Positions 1-7,242 of a DNA stretch of 54,936 nucleotides are shown one piece after another. Position 1 is the first letter of the stretch. Every line of letters begins with the position of its first letter. The stretch is from RGIG3159 sp045640565 (GTDB lineage Bacteria; Bacillota; Clostridia; Oscillospirales; Oscillospiraceae). The notes below the pieces were generated by a model. That model was not told where the DNA came from and did no database searches. It was given only the letters and a program-made list of their open reading frames with translations. A program made the position numbers and the translations under genes. The DNA is taken from contig JAZUFG010000097.1 of assembly GCA_045640565.1 (NCBI GenBank), positions 1 to 54,936 on the forward strand. Reading direction: 5' to 3'.

Positions 1-160
1 TTAGACCAGAGGGCAAATGAATGTACTGCATGGCGAAGCCTCCCGTGCTGATTACTACGAAAAGCATACCAGCACGAAGCCTTTACGCATACCCTACTTC
101 ACATCAATCCCACAAGAAAAAGGATTGAGCCAAAATTTTTCCGGAACACGGAAAGTTTAC

Positions 161-188
161 TTGACATTTAGAAGAATGATGATATAAT
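161..188 (+). promoter_or_regulatory. Sigma-A-type promoter of the HTH regulator gene
   Basis: A perfect TTGACA -35 box (161-166) and a perfect TATAAT -10 box (183-188) are separated by 16 bases, just upstream of the regulator gene at 232. This is about as strong as a vegetative promoter gets. It is followed by a palindrome that could be an operator. Confidence 0.85.
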
Positions 189-193
189 CACAA

Positions 194-213
194 ATGGAAA
201 GCGTGCTTTCCAT
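194..213. promoter_or_regulatory. Palindromic putative operator between promoter and HTH gene
   Basis: Two perfect 9-base arms (ATGGAAAGC and its reverse complement GCTTTCCAT) are separated by 2 bases. They lie immediately after the -10 box and before the ribosome binding site at about 220-227. The position fits autorepression by the small HTH protein encoded next; that role is inferred. The arms could also form a short RNA hairpin. Confidence 0.5.
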
Positions 214-231
214 TCTCTTAGGAGGTGTTCA

Positions 232-444
232 ATGAAGAATCAACTTGAAGAATTGCGTAGACAGCACGGAGTAACGCAGGAGGAACTGGCGGATGCCCTA
301 TCGGTTTCACGGCAGACCATCGGCTCGCTGGAAAACGGCCGATACAATCCGTCTATTCTGTTAGCCTTCAAAATCGCAAACTACTTTCATGTGACGATTG
401 AAGAAGTTTTTATGAATCCAGAGGGAATAAACAATGAAGAATAA
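232..444 (+). CDS. Small XRE-family (Cro/CI-type) transcriptional regulator
   Basis: A 70-residue protein that is almost entirely one HTH_3 domain. The start of helix 1 is seen in NQLEELRRQHGVTQEELAD, the recognition helix region in LSVSRQTIGSLENGRYNPS, and the tail IANYFHVTIEEVF is typical of this compact family. The ATG at 232 follows a strong AGGAGG box at 221-226. Proteins of this size commonly sit before a small membrane protein gene, and here the next gene overlaps by 11 bases (434-444), so the two are translationally coupled. The operator is unknown, but the palindrome at 194-213 is a candidate. A DNA-binding role is well supported; the target genes are inferred. Confidence 0.9.
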   Translation: MKNQLEELRRQHGVTQEELADALSVSRQTIGSLENGRYNPSILLAFKIANYFHVTIEEVFMNPEGINNEE

Positions 445-859
445 TAAAGTGAAAAGTACGATAATAACTGTGCTCGGCTTACTAGTGTTGGCCGCAGGCT
501 TACTGGCAGTAAAATTCTTTGACCTTGGCAGTCAGACTGCCCCCTATTTGTGCATTGGACTCGGTTGTGGTGTGTTCGGTCAGGGGCTTGGAGAATTGAT
601 TACCCGCTGGAGTGAAAAGAGGCATCCGGAGATTGCACGGCAGCGTGAAATTGAACAAAATGATGAACGTAATATCGCATTACGTGATCGGGCGCAGGCC
701 AAAGCTTACAGAATCATGATACTGGTATTTGGCGCCCTGTTTCTTGCCTTTGGACTGATGAATGTTGAACTTAGAGTAATCCTGCTTCTTGTTGCAGCAT
801 ATCTGTATATTTGCGGCTGCAGCGTATTCTACAGTATCAAATACAGGAAAGAAATGTAG
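434..859 (+). CDS. Small integral membrane protein paired with the XRE regulator
   Basis: A 141-residue protein with hydrophobic segments at about 8-27, 35-52, 92-107 and 113-132, and a charged stretch between them (RWSEKRHPEIARQREIEQNDERN). It overlaps the 3' end of the HTH gene by 11 bases, which suggests a co-translated regulator/membrane pair, an arrangement common in Bacillota. The central charged stretch, ending in ERN, resembles DUF6442/DUF2178-like small membrane proteins, but I recognise the family only loosely. Function is unknown; sensing for the upstream regulator is a guess. Confidence 0.75.
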   Translation: MKNNKVKSTIITVLGLLVLAAGLLAVKFFDLGSQTAPYLCIGLGCGVFGQGLGELITRWSEKRHPEIARQREIEQNDERNIALRDRAQAKAYRIMILVFGALFLAFGLMNVELRVILLLVAAYLYICGCSVFYSIKYRKEM

Positions 860-922
860 TATTGTTGCAATAATTCTCTCTTTATCTGTTTTATGAGAGC
901 CAGTTTTTGCCGTAAAAGTTGC

Positions 923-992
923 TTTGCAACCGTATCCTCCGATTTGAAACCGTGGGGGTCTGTTTGCAACCGCGCCTACCAATTTGAAACCG
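923..992. repeat. Four 10-bp direct repeats on an exact 20-bp period
   Basis: TTTGCAACCG (923-932), TTTGAAACCG (943-952), TTTGCAACCG (963-972) and TTTGAAACCG (983-992) alternate at exactly 20-base intervals. The 10-base spacers all differ. This spacing places each copy on the same face of the helix, as expected for an array of protein-binding sites (iteron-like). No gene lies on it. What binds is unknown. Confidence 0.7.
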
Positions 993-1031
993 TAGGAGGA
1001 AATTCTATCAATATATGATTTCCTTTCCATA

Positions 1032-1075
1032 AAAGAAACGTCTTTTGTCTACCAAGGCAAAAGACGTTTCTTTTT
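1032..1075. terminator. Long hairpin followed by a T run
   Basis: Perfect 16-base arms (1032-1047 and 1058-1073) enclose a 10-base loop, and the T stretch continues to 1075. It can act as a rho-independent terminator for the 232-859 transcription unit. The opposite direction also carries some A/T after the stem. Confidence 0.7.
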
Positions 1076-1358
1076 GCATTTTAGGGCAAAATACAGGCAA
1101 AATCGCATAAAATGAGGCAAAACGGGCTTCGAGATGGCCTTTGCGGCTGTCCCGGAGCCCTTTTTTGTTTTCGGTACCGAAAACAAGGCGAAAATGCTGG
1201 TGTACTTTTGTGAGGTCTTTGCTCTGCAAAGTCCTTCGCGCTCTGTCAAGGCGGAGGGATTTGAACCATAATGCCGTACTATTTTGCAAGTTTTAGCTAA
1301 TGTAGTTCACACTCTATAACACAACATAAAACGAAATTTCTTCTGTTTTACATTAACT
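1076..1358. other. Intergenic stretch with a 22-bp palindrome and a tRNA-3'-end-like scrap
   Basis: No convincing gene lies between the hairpin and the next promoter. Two things stand out. One is a perfect 22-base palindrome at 1165-1186 centred on GGTACC. The other, on the minus strand at 1250-1267, is a stretch reading GGTTCAAATCCCTCCGCC, like the T-loop and 3' acceptor strand of a tRNA. The matching 5' T-stem is absent, so it is not a tRNA gene. It might be a leftover attachment site of an integrated element. Confidence 0.35.
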
Positions 1359-1410
1359 TCTTGCGTTTTGTCAATTTTTGTCTTGCGTTTCTACTTGATT
1401 TCTTGCGTTT
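1359..1410. promoter_or_regulatory. Three TCTTGCGTTT direct repeats over the next promoter
   Basis: Identical 10-mers lie at 1359-1368, 1381-1390 and 1401-1410 (spacings 22 and 20). A possible promoter, TTGATT (1395-1400), 16 bases, TATCAT (1417-1422), is overlapped by the third copy. This layout suggests operators controlling the gene at 1445, which itself carries a C-terminal winged helix; autoregulation is inferred. Confidence 0.5.
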
Positions 1411-1444
1411 TTGTGTTATCATAACATTGTAAGGGGTGATAGAT

Positions 1445-2896
1445 ATGATTGAAAACGAACTGTTTGACCTAATTAGTCAAGTACAATCACAAAAATGCGA
1501 GGCACAGACTACAGAAGTGAAATCAGCCCATATGGGATGTCCAGAAAAACTATATGACACCATTTCCGCTTTTTCGAACCAAAGCAGCGGTGGAGTTTTT
1601 GTTTTTGGCTTAGATGAGCGTGAACACTTCAAAAAAGTTGGTGTTTATGATGCACAGGATCTCCAGAAGAAGGTTATGGAGTACTGTGAGCAAATGACTC
1701 CGGTCGTTCGCCCAGTATTTACGGTTTGCGAGGAAAATGAGCTTGTTTTTGTTTCGGCAGAGATTCCCCCTGTTGATGTTGCTGACCGTCCTTGCTTTAA
1801 AACGGCAAAAGGCCGTCTAAATGGTTCCTATATTCGGGTGGGAGATGCGGATAAACCCATGACAGAATATGAAGTATACAGTTATGAGGCTTTCCGAAAA
1901 AAGTATAAGGATGATATTCGTCCAATAGAAAGAGGTTCCATAGAACATCTGGATCAGAAAAAAGTAAATGAATATCTGACGAAGAAGAGAAATGAGCGAC
2001 CACACCTTGCTGTCGTATCGGAACAGCAGCAATATGAGTTTACCGGCATTACGCAAAATGGTCAGCTTACCTTGACCGCATTGCTTTTGTTTGGAATTTA
2101 TCCGCAGGCATATTATCCACAGCTTAGCATCATTGCAACCTGCGTTCCCGGAAATGAAATGGGGCGTGTAGATGCGTCAGGAGCTCGCTTTGTGGACAGC
2201 AAACGGATCGAGGGCACTTTGCCCGAAATGTTGGAAGGTGCATTGTCTTTTGTAAGAAAAAACATGCGTGTCGCAACAAAGATTGATCCAAGGACAGGAA
2301 AGAGAACGGACTTTCCGCAATATCCCATGGATGCCGTTCGCGAAGCGGTGCTGAATGCACTCGTGCATCGCGATTATAGTATTCACACGGAAGGCATGCC
2401 AATTCAGCTTATTTTGTTTGAAAATAGAATGGAAATTGTAAACCCCGGCGGATTATATGGCAGAATCACGGTAGATCAGCTTGGCAACGCCCAGCCGGAT
2501 ACCAGAAATCCGGTATTAGTAACTGCTATGGAAGCATTAGGGGAAACGGAAAACCGATATTCTGGTATTCCAACGATTCGGGCGTCAATGCAGAGCCATG
2601 GCCTTCCAAGCCCACAGTTTTTAGATACAAGAGGAAACTTTAAGGTCATCCTTTCCAATCATCAAGTGAGCGAAAAATATACACCCAACATTCAGGATGC
2701 CACGGACAAAAAAGGACTTAAAGAATTTTGCAAAACGCCAAGAACACGTCAAGAAATCATTGATTATCTTTCAATTGCCTCTGGACAGTATGCCCTACGC
2801 CGATATCTGGATCCACTGGTGGAAGCGGGCGTGATTCGTATGACGATCCCAGAAAAGCCTCGCAGTGAACTGCAAAAATATGTGACAGCAGAATAA
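1445..2896 (+). CDS. AlbA_2-domain / GHKL-type ATP-binding putative regulator
   Basis: A 483-residue protein of the COG2865-type architecture. The N-terminal AlbA_2 (Schlafen-like) domain shows TEVKSAHMG followed by DTISAFSNQSSGGVFVFGLDE at about residues 25-65. The middle HATPase_c_4-like domain shows AVREAVLNALVHRDYS and the NPGGL motif at about 297-345. The C-terminus (about 430-480) looks like a winged helix (TRQEIIDYLSIASGQYALRRYLDPLVEAGVI). The ATG at 1445 is preferred over the in-frame GTG at 1436 because AAGGGG at 1431-1436 is 8 bases upstream of it. Relatives are annotated as transcriptional regulators or ATP-dependent DNA-binding proteins. The substrate and targets here are unknown. 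The three upstream direct repeats may be its binding sites. Confidence 0.8.
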   Translation: MIENELFDLISQVQSQKCEAQTTEVKSAHMGCPEKLYDTISAFSNQSSGGVFVFGLDEREHFKKVGVYDAQDLQKKVMEYCEQMTPVVRPVFTVCEENELVFVSAEIPPVDVADRPCFKTAKGRLNGSYIRVGDADKPMTEYEVYSYEAFRKKYKDDIRPIERGSIEHLDQKKVNEYLTKKRNERPHLAVVSEQQQYEFTGITQNGQLTLTALLLFGIYPQAYYPQLSIIATCVPGNEMGRVDASGARFVDSKRIEGTLPEMLEGALSFVRKNMRVATKIDPRTGKRTDFPQYPMDAVREAVLNALVHRDYSIHTEGMPIQLILFENRMEIVNPGGLYGRITVDQLGNAQPDTRNPVLVTAMEALGETENRYSGIPTIRASMQSHGLPSPQFLDTRGNFKVILSNHQVSEKYTPNIQDATDKKGLKEFCKTPRTRQEIIDYLSIASGQYALRRYLDPLVEAGVIRMTIPEKPRSELQKYVTAE

Positions 2897-2963
2897 TGAC
2901 AAACACCACGGTATTTTGCAGGATAAAAAAGCGATTTATTCTGTTACCGGAAGAGGTATTGAA

Positions 2964-3902
2964 ATGAAGACTAAGCAGCGAATACTCCTGTGGCTCGGGC
3001 TGACGCTCCTGCTGATTGCTGCAATACTTATTTGTCTGCCGAAAACGGTGTATACCGACACCGAATATGAGCTGTCACGAAACGGTATCCCGCTTCACCT
3101 TTCCTGCATGACCTGTCCGAAAACACAGGGGGGAAGGAACATCCTGCTCATTCACGGGCTGACTTATTCCTCCCACGAATTTGACGTGGATTACAAGGAC
3201 TACAGCCTTTCCCGCTATCTTGCGCGCAAGGGGTTTGCGGTCTGGCGGCTGGACATCACAGGTTACGGACAGTCCGGGCTGCCTGAAAACGGATTTGTCC
3301 CCGATTCCCTCTATGCGGCGGGGGATATCCATGCCGCCGTGGACAGGATCCTTGAACTGACGGGCGAGGAAACGATCGATCTTCTCGGCTGGAGCTGGGG
3401 AACAGTGACCTCTTCTTTGTTTGCCGCAGAGAATCCGCAGAAGCTCCATCGGCTGATCCTCTACGCGCCGATCCTTTCGGGATTGGGTGAAGCGGAGGTC
3501 ACGGAGGATTATCACGCCAATTCCTGGGAGAATGCCGCAAGCGACTTTCAAATGACGGCGGATGGCGTGTATGATCTCTCTCTCACAGAGCAGGAAGTAA
3601 TCGATATTTACTGCTCCAACTGCTGGCGGTACGACGGAGACAGCAGCCCCAACGGCGGCAGGCGCGATCTGCTGACCGACCCATCGGAGCAGCTGATCGA
3701 TCTTTCGGCTATCTGCACTCCAACGCTTGTTATCTGCGGCGATACGGATCCGTATCTGGATTATGACGCCATTGCTTCCGCACTCGAATATCTCCCGGCG
3801 GGCTCGCAGCAGAAGATCATCCGGGGCGCGTCCCACGCGGTCATGATGGAAAAGCCCTATTATAAGGAATTCAGAAGAAGCGTTTTGACATTCCTGAGAT
3901 AA
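2964..3902 (+). CDS. Membrane-anchored alpha/beta hydrolase
   Basis: A 312-residue protein starting with a signal anchor (hydrophobic from about residue 7 to 27), followed by an alpha/beta-hydrolase fold. Visible motifs are the oxyanion HGLTYSSHEFD, the nucleophile elbow GWSWGTV (Ser in G-x-S-x-G), a late acid in CGDTDPYLDYD and the catalytic His in RGASHAVMMEKP. The catalytic domain probably sits outside the membrane. The ATG at 2964 is chosen over an upstream in-frame start because GGAAGAGG lies 7 bases before it and it begins the lysine-rich signal (MKTKQR). It could be an esterase, lipase or peptidase; the substrate cannot be read from sequence. Confidence 0.85.
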   Translation: MKTKQRILLWLGLTLLLIAAILICLPKTVYTDTEYELSRNGIPLHLSCMTCPKTQGGRNILLIHGLTYSSHEFDVDYKDYSLSRYLARKGFAVWRLDITGYGQSGLPENGFVPDSLYAAGDIHAAVDRILELTGEETIDLLGWSWGTVTSSLFAAENPQKLHRLILYAPILSGLGEAEVTEDYHANSWENAASDFQMTADGVYDLSLTEQEVIDIYCSNCWRYDGDSSPNGGRRDLLTDPSEQLIDLSAICTPTLVICGDTDPYLDYDAIASALEYLPAGSQQKIIRGASHAVMMEKPYYKEFRRSVLTFLR

Positions 3903-4034
3903 AGCGGAATCGGCAATTATTCTTTGTGTGATCGCCGTTTTTGTGATACATTTCCCTTTGTTATTGTTTGGCAGAGCAGATGCTTTCTGCGACTGCTTAT
4001 CCGCGCAGATCAATCAATAAAAAGGAGTAAAAAT

Positions 4035-4916
4035 ATGGAATACGAAGTCTTTTTGAAAACGAGAGCCCTGCTTGGTGAGGGCATCTGGTGGGATGATCGG
4101 AGACAGTGCCTGTTCTGGATTGATACCCTGCAAAAGGAGCTGCACTGCATTCAAAATCAAACGGATCAGCTTCTGCACGTCTTCCCGGACGCCGTCGGCT
4201 TCTGCGCGCCCTGTGAGGATGGCACATTGTTGGTCGGAAGCGGGCTTTCCCTGCTGCGATACGACCCGGACACGGATTCCGTCACCAAGCTGACAGAGGT
4301 TGATGCAGATATCCCGGAAAACCGATGGAACGACGCCAAGTGCCTTCCGGACGGATGTCTGCTGGGTGGAACAATGAATCGCGGTTTGGACAGCACAGAG
4401 GAAGACGGATTGCAAACCGGGCGGCTGTATCTTGTCGGTCAGAATTGCGTGCCGAAGCTGCTCTTTTCAAACATGATGATCCCGAACGGGATCGGCGCTT
4501 CAAAGGACGGGAGAACCGTTTATCACGCGGATACATACACCCACGAGATCCGGCAATACCGCTATTCACCTGATGCCGGAACACTGACCTATGAACGGTG
4601 CGCCGTGTCTATTCCCGAGAAGGACGGCGTTCCGGACGGCATGACGATCGCAGAAGACGGCACGCTGTTTTCCGCGCTTTGGGACGGCGGCGCAGTTCGC
4701 CGCTATGACCCGGCGACCGGGCAGGAACTTGCCTGTTTTTCCCTTCCTGTCAAGCACGCAACCTGCTGCTGTTTCGGCGGACCCAATCTGGACTGCCTCT
4801 TTATCACAACATCCAGCATCGACGCCCCGGAAGATGAATACCCGCTGGCAGGCAGCATTTTCATGGTCAAACCCGGGGTACGGGGCCGGGCAGTTGACCG
4901 CTTCCGCATATCCTGA
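4035..4916 (+). CDS. SMP-30/gluconolactonase-family protein
   Basis: A 293-residue six-bladed beta-propeller of the SGL/regucalcin family. Family metal-site elements are visible: GEGIWWDD at the N-terminus (Glu ligand), NRWNDAKC in the middle (Asn/Asp), PNGI with YHADTYTHEI, and VPDGMTIAEDG (Asp ligand). These enzymes hydrolyse sugar lactones with Ca2+, Zn2+ or Mn2+. The ATG at 4035 is chosen because AAAGGAG (4021-4027) lies 7 bases upstream; a longer reading has no ribosome site. It stands alone between a hydrolase and a convergent alanine racemase, so no pathway is evident. Lactonase activity is inferred from family. Confidence 0.85.
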   Translation: MEYEVFLKTRALLGEGIWWDDRRQCLFWIDTLQKELHCIQNQTDQLLHVFPDAVGFCAPCEDGTLLVGSGLSLLRYDPDTDSVTKLTEVDADIPENRWNDAKCLPDGCLLGGTMNRGLDSTEEDGLQTGRLYLVGQNCVPKLLFSNMMIPNGIGASKDGRTVYHADTYTHEIRQYRYSPDAGTLTYERCAVSIPEKDGVPDGMTIAEDGTLFSALWDGGAVRRYDPATGQELACFSLPVKHATCCCFGGPNLDCLFITTSSIDAPEDEYPLAGSIFMVKPGVRGRAVDRFRIS

Positions 4917-4946
4917 ACGGCAGGAAGATTGGGCTATACACGCACT

Positions 4947-6089
4947 TTATTCTTTATGGATATAGCGGCGTTCCACCCGATTGCTCAGAGCGCTCGTGAA
5001 AAAGACACCCTCGTGCCCCACCGTTTTCGCCAGCTCCTGCGCAGACAGGAAGGCGCCTCCCGAGCTGCGGCCGAAGATCGTCACCTCATCGCCAACCCGG
5101 CAATCGATTCCCGTTACATCCAAAAAAGACTGATCCATGCAAATGCCGATATAATGCGCCAATTCGTTCTTAACGAGGCAGGGACTCTTGGCAGAAACCA
5201 AACCGGAGAAAAGTCCGTCCCCATAGCCCACGCAAACCGTGGCCACCTTTGTGGGACGTTCTGCAACGAAAGCCGCATCATATCCCACAGACTCACCGGC
5301 CGAAACTTCATGGATATTTACAATACTTGTCCGCCAGGAGGCAAGCTCCTCCACTGCGCCGGGGCTTCCCGGCTGCTTGGGATCATCCCGGCTGTCCATG
5401 TACATTCTGCGCCCGATCCGCACCCCATCCAGAAAAGCTTCCCGGAACCATTCGGAGGCTCCGCTGTTGCAGACATGACAGAGGGGTATCGGGAAACCCG
5501 CGGCCCGGATTTGCTCAACTGCTTTCTGATAGAGGGCAAACTGCCGCTTCGCCAAGGGGGAATCCGGATGCTCTCCATCCACGAAGTGGGTGAAGCAGCC
5601 CTTGACCTGCAGGTGGGAAGCCCCGGCGAGAGCCTGCAGAAGCTCCGCTAGTTTTTCCCCGGGCTTGTCGCCGATCCTGTTCAGCCCTGTCTCTATCTTG
5701 ATATGGACGCCGACTTTGCAGTTCTGACGGGCGGCTTCTGCCTCCAGAGCTTCAACTGTCGGGACATCAAAAACCGTCAGTAAGAGCTTGCCTTTTACCG
5801 CAAGAGGAAGCTGAAAGCCAGGAAATGCCCCTAAAACGAGAATATCCCGGCCGATCCCCGCTTTCCGGAGCTCCAGGCCCTCACCGACCTGAGCCACGGC
5901 AAAGGTCTGAATCTCTTTGAACTCCGAAAGGGCCTCCGCCATCTTTACGGCACCGAAACCGTAGGCATTCCCCTTGAGGACGGGAATCATTTGCGTTCCC
6001 TCCGGAATGGAGGCAAGCAATGAATGAATATTCATGTTGAATATACGCATATTGATTTCCAGATAGGAATTGAAGCAGTCCAAAGCCAT
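4947..6089 (-). CDS. alr: Alanine racemase (PLP-dependent)
   Basis: A 380-residue fold-type III PLP enzyme interconverting L- and D-alanine for peptidoglycan. The PLP lysine motif is PVLKGNAYGFG near residue 35 and the catalytic tyrosine region is SVGYDAAF near 255. It also shows HIKIETGLNRIG, CHVCNSG and a C-terminal DEVTIFGRSSGG domain. The start is set at 6089 (MALDCF) because the minus strand has AGGAG at 6098-6102, 8 bases upstream; the reading frame continues 12 codons further without a better site. Length matches standalone Alr. The family also contains serine racemases of the VanT type, but the VanT membrane domain is absent. Confidence 0.92.
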   Translation of the reverse strand: MALDCFNSYLEINMRIFNMNIHSLLASIPEGTQMIPVLKGNAYGFGAVKMAEALSEFKEIQTFAVAQVGEGLELRKAGIGRDILVLGAFPGFQLPLAVKGKLLLTVFDVPTVEALEAEAARQNCKVGVHIKIETGLNRIGDKPGEKLAELLQALAGASHLQVKGCFTHFVDGEHPDSPLAKRQFALYQKAVEQIRAAGFPIPLCHVCNSGASEWFREAFLDGVRIGRRMYMDSRDDPKQPGSPGAVEELASWRTSIVNIHEVSAGESVGYDAAFVAERPTKVATVCVGYGDGLFSGLVSAKSPCLVKNELAHYIGICMDQSFLDVTGIDCRVGDEVTIFGRSSGGAFLSAQELAKTVGHEGVFFTSALSNRVERRYIHKE

Positions 6090-6139
6090 TGGTTTTTCTC
6101 CTGTTATCCGCTCAAAAAAGCGCATTATTTCCGGCTACT

Positions 6140-6168
6140 ATACTACTATATATATATAAATTTTGCAA
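6140..6168 (-). promoter_or_regulatory. Promoter of the alanine racemase gene
   Basis: On the minus strand TTGCAA (6163-6168), a 17-base spacer and TAGTAT (6140-6145) form a near-consensus promoter about 50 bases upstream of the racemase start. The spacer is a run of alternating T and A. Confidence 0.6.
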
Positions 6169-6253
6169 GCACTAATTGTGCGTCATGAAAACTGCACAAA
6201 AAATGCGGCCAAGGCTCTCTCGGATTGTGCAAAAGTTACAAATCGTAAAAATA

Positions 6254-6288
6254 TGCATAAATACTCATTGACAATGCATACTTATACG
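6254..6288. promoter_or_regulatory. Pair of ArgR-box-like operators
   Basis: Compared with the ArgR box TGAATWWWWATTCA, the site at 6254-6267 matches 12 of 14 positions and the site at 6275-6288 matches 10 of 14. Their starts are exactly 21 bp apart, the usual spacing of paired ARG boxes. They flank the -35 box and cover the spacer of the operon promoter. Arginine-dependent repression by ArgR/AhrC is inferred and fits the argGH genes downstream. Confidence 0.65.
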
Positions 6289-6296
6289 GTTATACT
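6268..6296 (+). promoter_or_regulatory. Promoter of the ABC transporter-argGH operon
   Basis: TTGACA (6268-6273), a 17-base spacer and TATACT (6291-6296) lie 50 bases upstream of the substrate-binding protein start. The promoter is interleaved with the ArgR-box-like pair. No other good promoter is seen before argG or argH, so the five genes are likely one transcript. Confidence 0.85.
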
Positions 6297-6345
6297 TGTG
6301 CCATCACAAGGGACTTGTAAGCCCCAACTTTAGGAGGTATGAAAA

Positions 6346-7143
6346 ATGAAAAAGATCCTTGCTCTTACCCTCGCTTTGGTTATGGTGCTTTCACTGGTCG
6401 CTTGCGGCAAGAAAGCCGAACCCGCTTCGGAATCCGCCACCCCCACCATCGACGCCATCAAAGAAAAAGGCAAACTGGTCGTCATGTGCAACGCTGCGTT
6501 CCCTCCCTTCGAGTATGTGAACTCTGAAGGCAAGATCACCGGTGTTGACATGGACCTGGCTCAAAAGGTTGCCGATAAGATCGGTGTGGAACTGGAAATC
6601 GTTGACATGAACTTCGATCTTCTGATCGACGCTCTTAAGAATGGCAAAGGCGATCTTGTTGCATCCGGTATGACAGCAAGACCTGACCGTGCCGAAATCA
6701 TTGACTTCTCCACCATCTACATCTCCATGGGCCTGAAGGTCATCATCCCCGTGGGCAGCGAGATCAAGACCTTTGACGATCTGGACGGCAAGAAGATCGC
6801 TGTTCAGGAAGCCACCACCGCTGACATCTACGCTCAGGAAAATTACAAGAACGCTCAGCTTCTGGAATTCAAGAGTGCTGTTGACGCCAGCAACGCCGTT
6901 AAGAGCGGCAATGCAGACTGCGCGATCGTTGACATGCTGCCTGCTGAATACCTGACCACCCAGAGCCCCGACGCAATCCAGCTGATGCCTGATCTGCTCT
7001 CCGCAGAAGACACCGCCATGGGCGTTGCCAAGGGTCACGAAGATTTCCTGGCTGTTGTCAATGAGGTTCTGGAGACCGCTATGAAGGACGGCTTCCTGGA
7101 TGATTCCTTCAACAAGCATATGGAGAACTTCTCCCTCGAATGA
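6346..7143 (+). CDS. Amino-acid ABC transporter substrate-binding lipoprotein
   Basis: A 265-residue extracytoplasmic receptor (SBP_bac_3 family). The lipobox LVAC is at about residues 17-20 after a classic signal peptide, so it is anchored to the outer face of the membrane. The body begins IDAIKEKGKLVVMCNAAFPPFEY and continues GVDMDLAQKVADKIG, typical of polar amino-acid binders. The start follows AGGAGG at about 6332-6337. Permease and ATPase genes follow directly, and argG/argH come after them. Arginine, citrulline, ornithine or a precursor is a plausible ligand by context, but specificity cannot be read from the sequence. Confidence 0.93.
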   Translation: MKKILALTLALVMVLSLVACGKKAEPASESATPTIDAIKEKGKLVVMCNAAFPPFEYVNSEGKITGVDMDLAQKVADKIGVELEIVDMNFDLLIDALKNGKGDLVASGMTARPDRAEIIDFSTIYISMGLKVIIPVGSEIKTFDDLDGKKIAVQEATTADIYAQENYKNAQLLEFKSAVDASNAVKSGNADCAIVDMLPAEYLTTQSPDAIQLMPDLLSAEDTAMGVAKGHEDFLAVVNEVLETAMKDGFLDDSFNKHMENFSLE

Positions 7144-7184
7144 GAATTCCCCTTCCCTCCGAAATAAAGAGAGATTTATGCTTT

Positions 7185-7215
7185 CTGAGAAAGCGCCCCC
7201 TCGGCGCTTTCTCAG
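7185..7215 (+). promoter_or_regulatory. Intercistronic hairpin after the binding-protein gene
   Basis: Perfect 13-base arms (7185-7197, 7203-7215) enclose a 5-base loop and no T run follows, so it should not terminate fully. Such hairpins often protect the upstream cistron from 3' decay and raise binding-protein levels over permease levels. That role is inferred. Confidence 0.65.
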
Positions 7216-7242
7216 TTAGCTATGTATAAGGAGTATTTTGAA

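Noticed and set aside
923..992. Possible small CRISPR array
   Set aside because: Repeats are only 10 bases with 10-base spacers, and two repeat forms alternate; far too short for a CRISPR, and no cas genes are nearby.
1247..1271. tRNA gene on the minus strand
   Set aside because: Only the T-loop and 3' side are present; the 5' T-stem does not pair, and no anticodon or D arm exists upstream.
3075..4013. Minus-strand open frame of 312 codons
   Set aside because: It is antisense to the alpha/beta hydrolase, has no ribosome site, and its composition is that of a shadow frame.
3903..4034. Terminator after the alpha/beta hydrolase
   Set aside because: Only a 4-bp CGGC/GCCG pairing precedes a T run; too weak to call.
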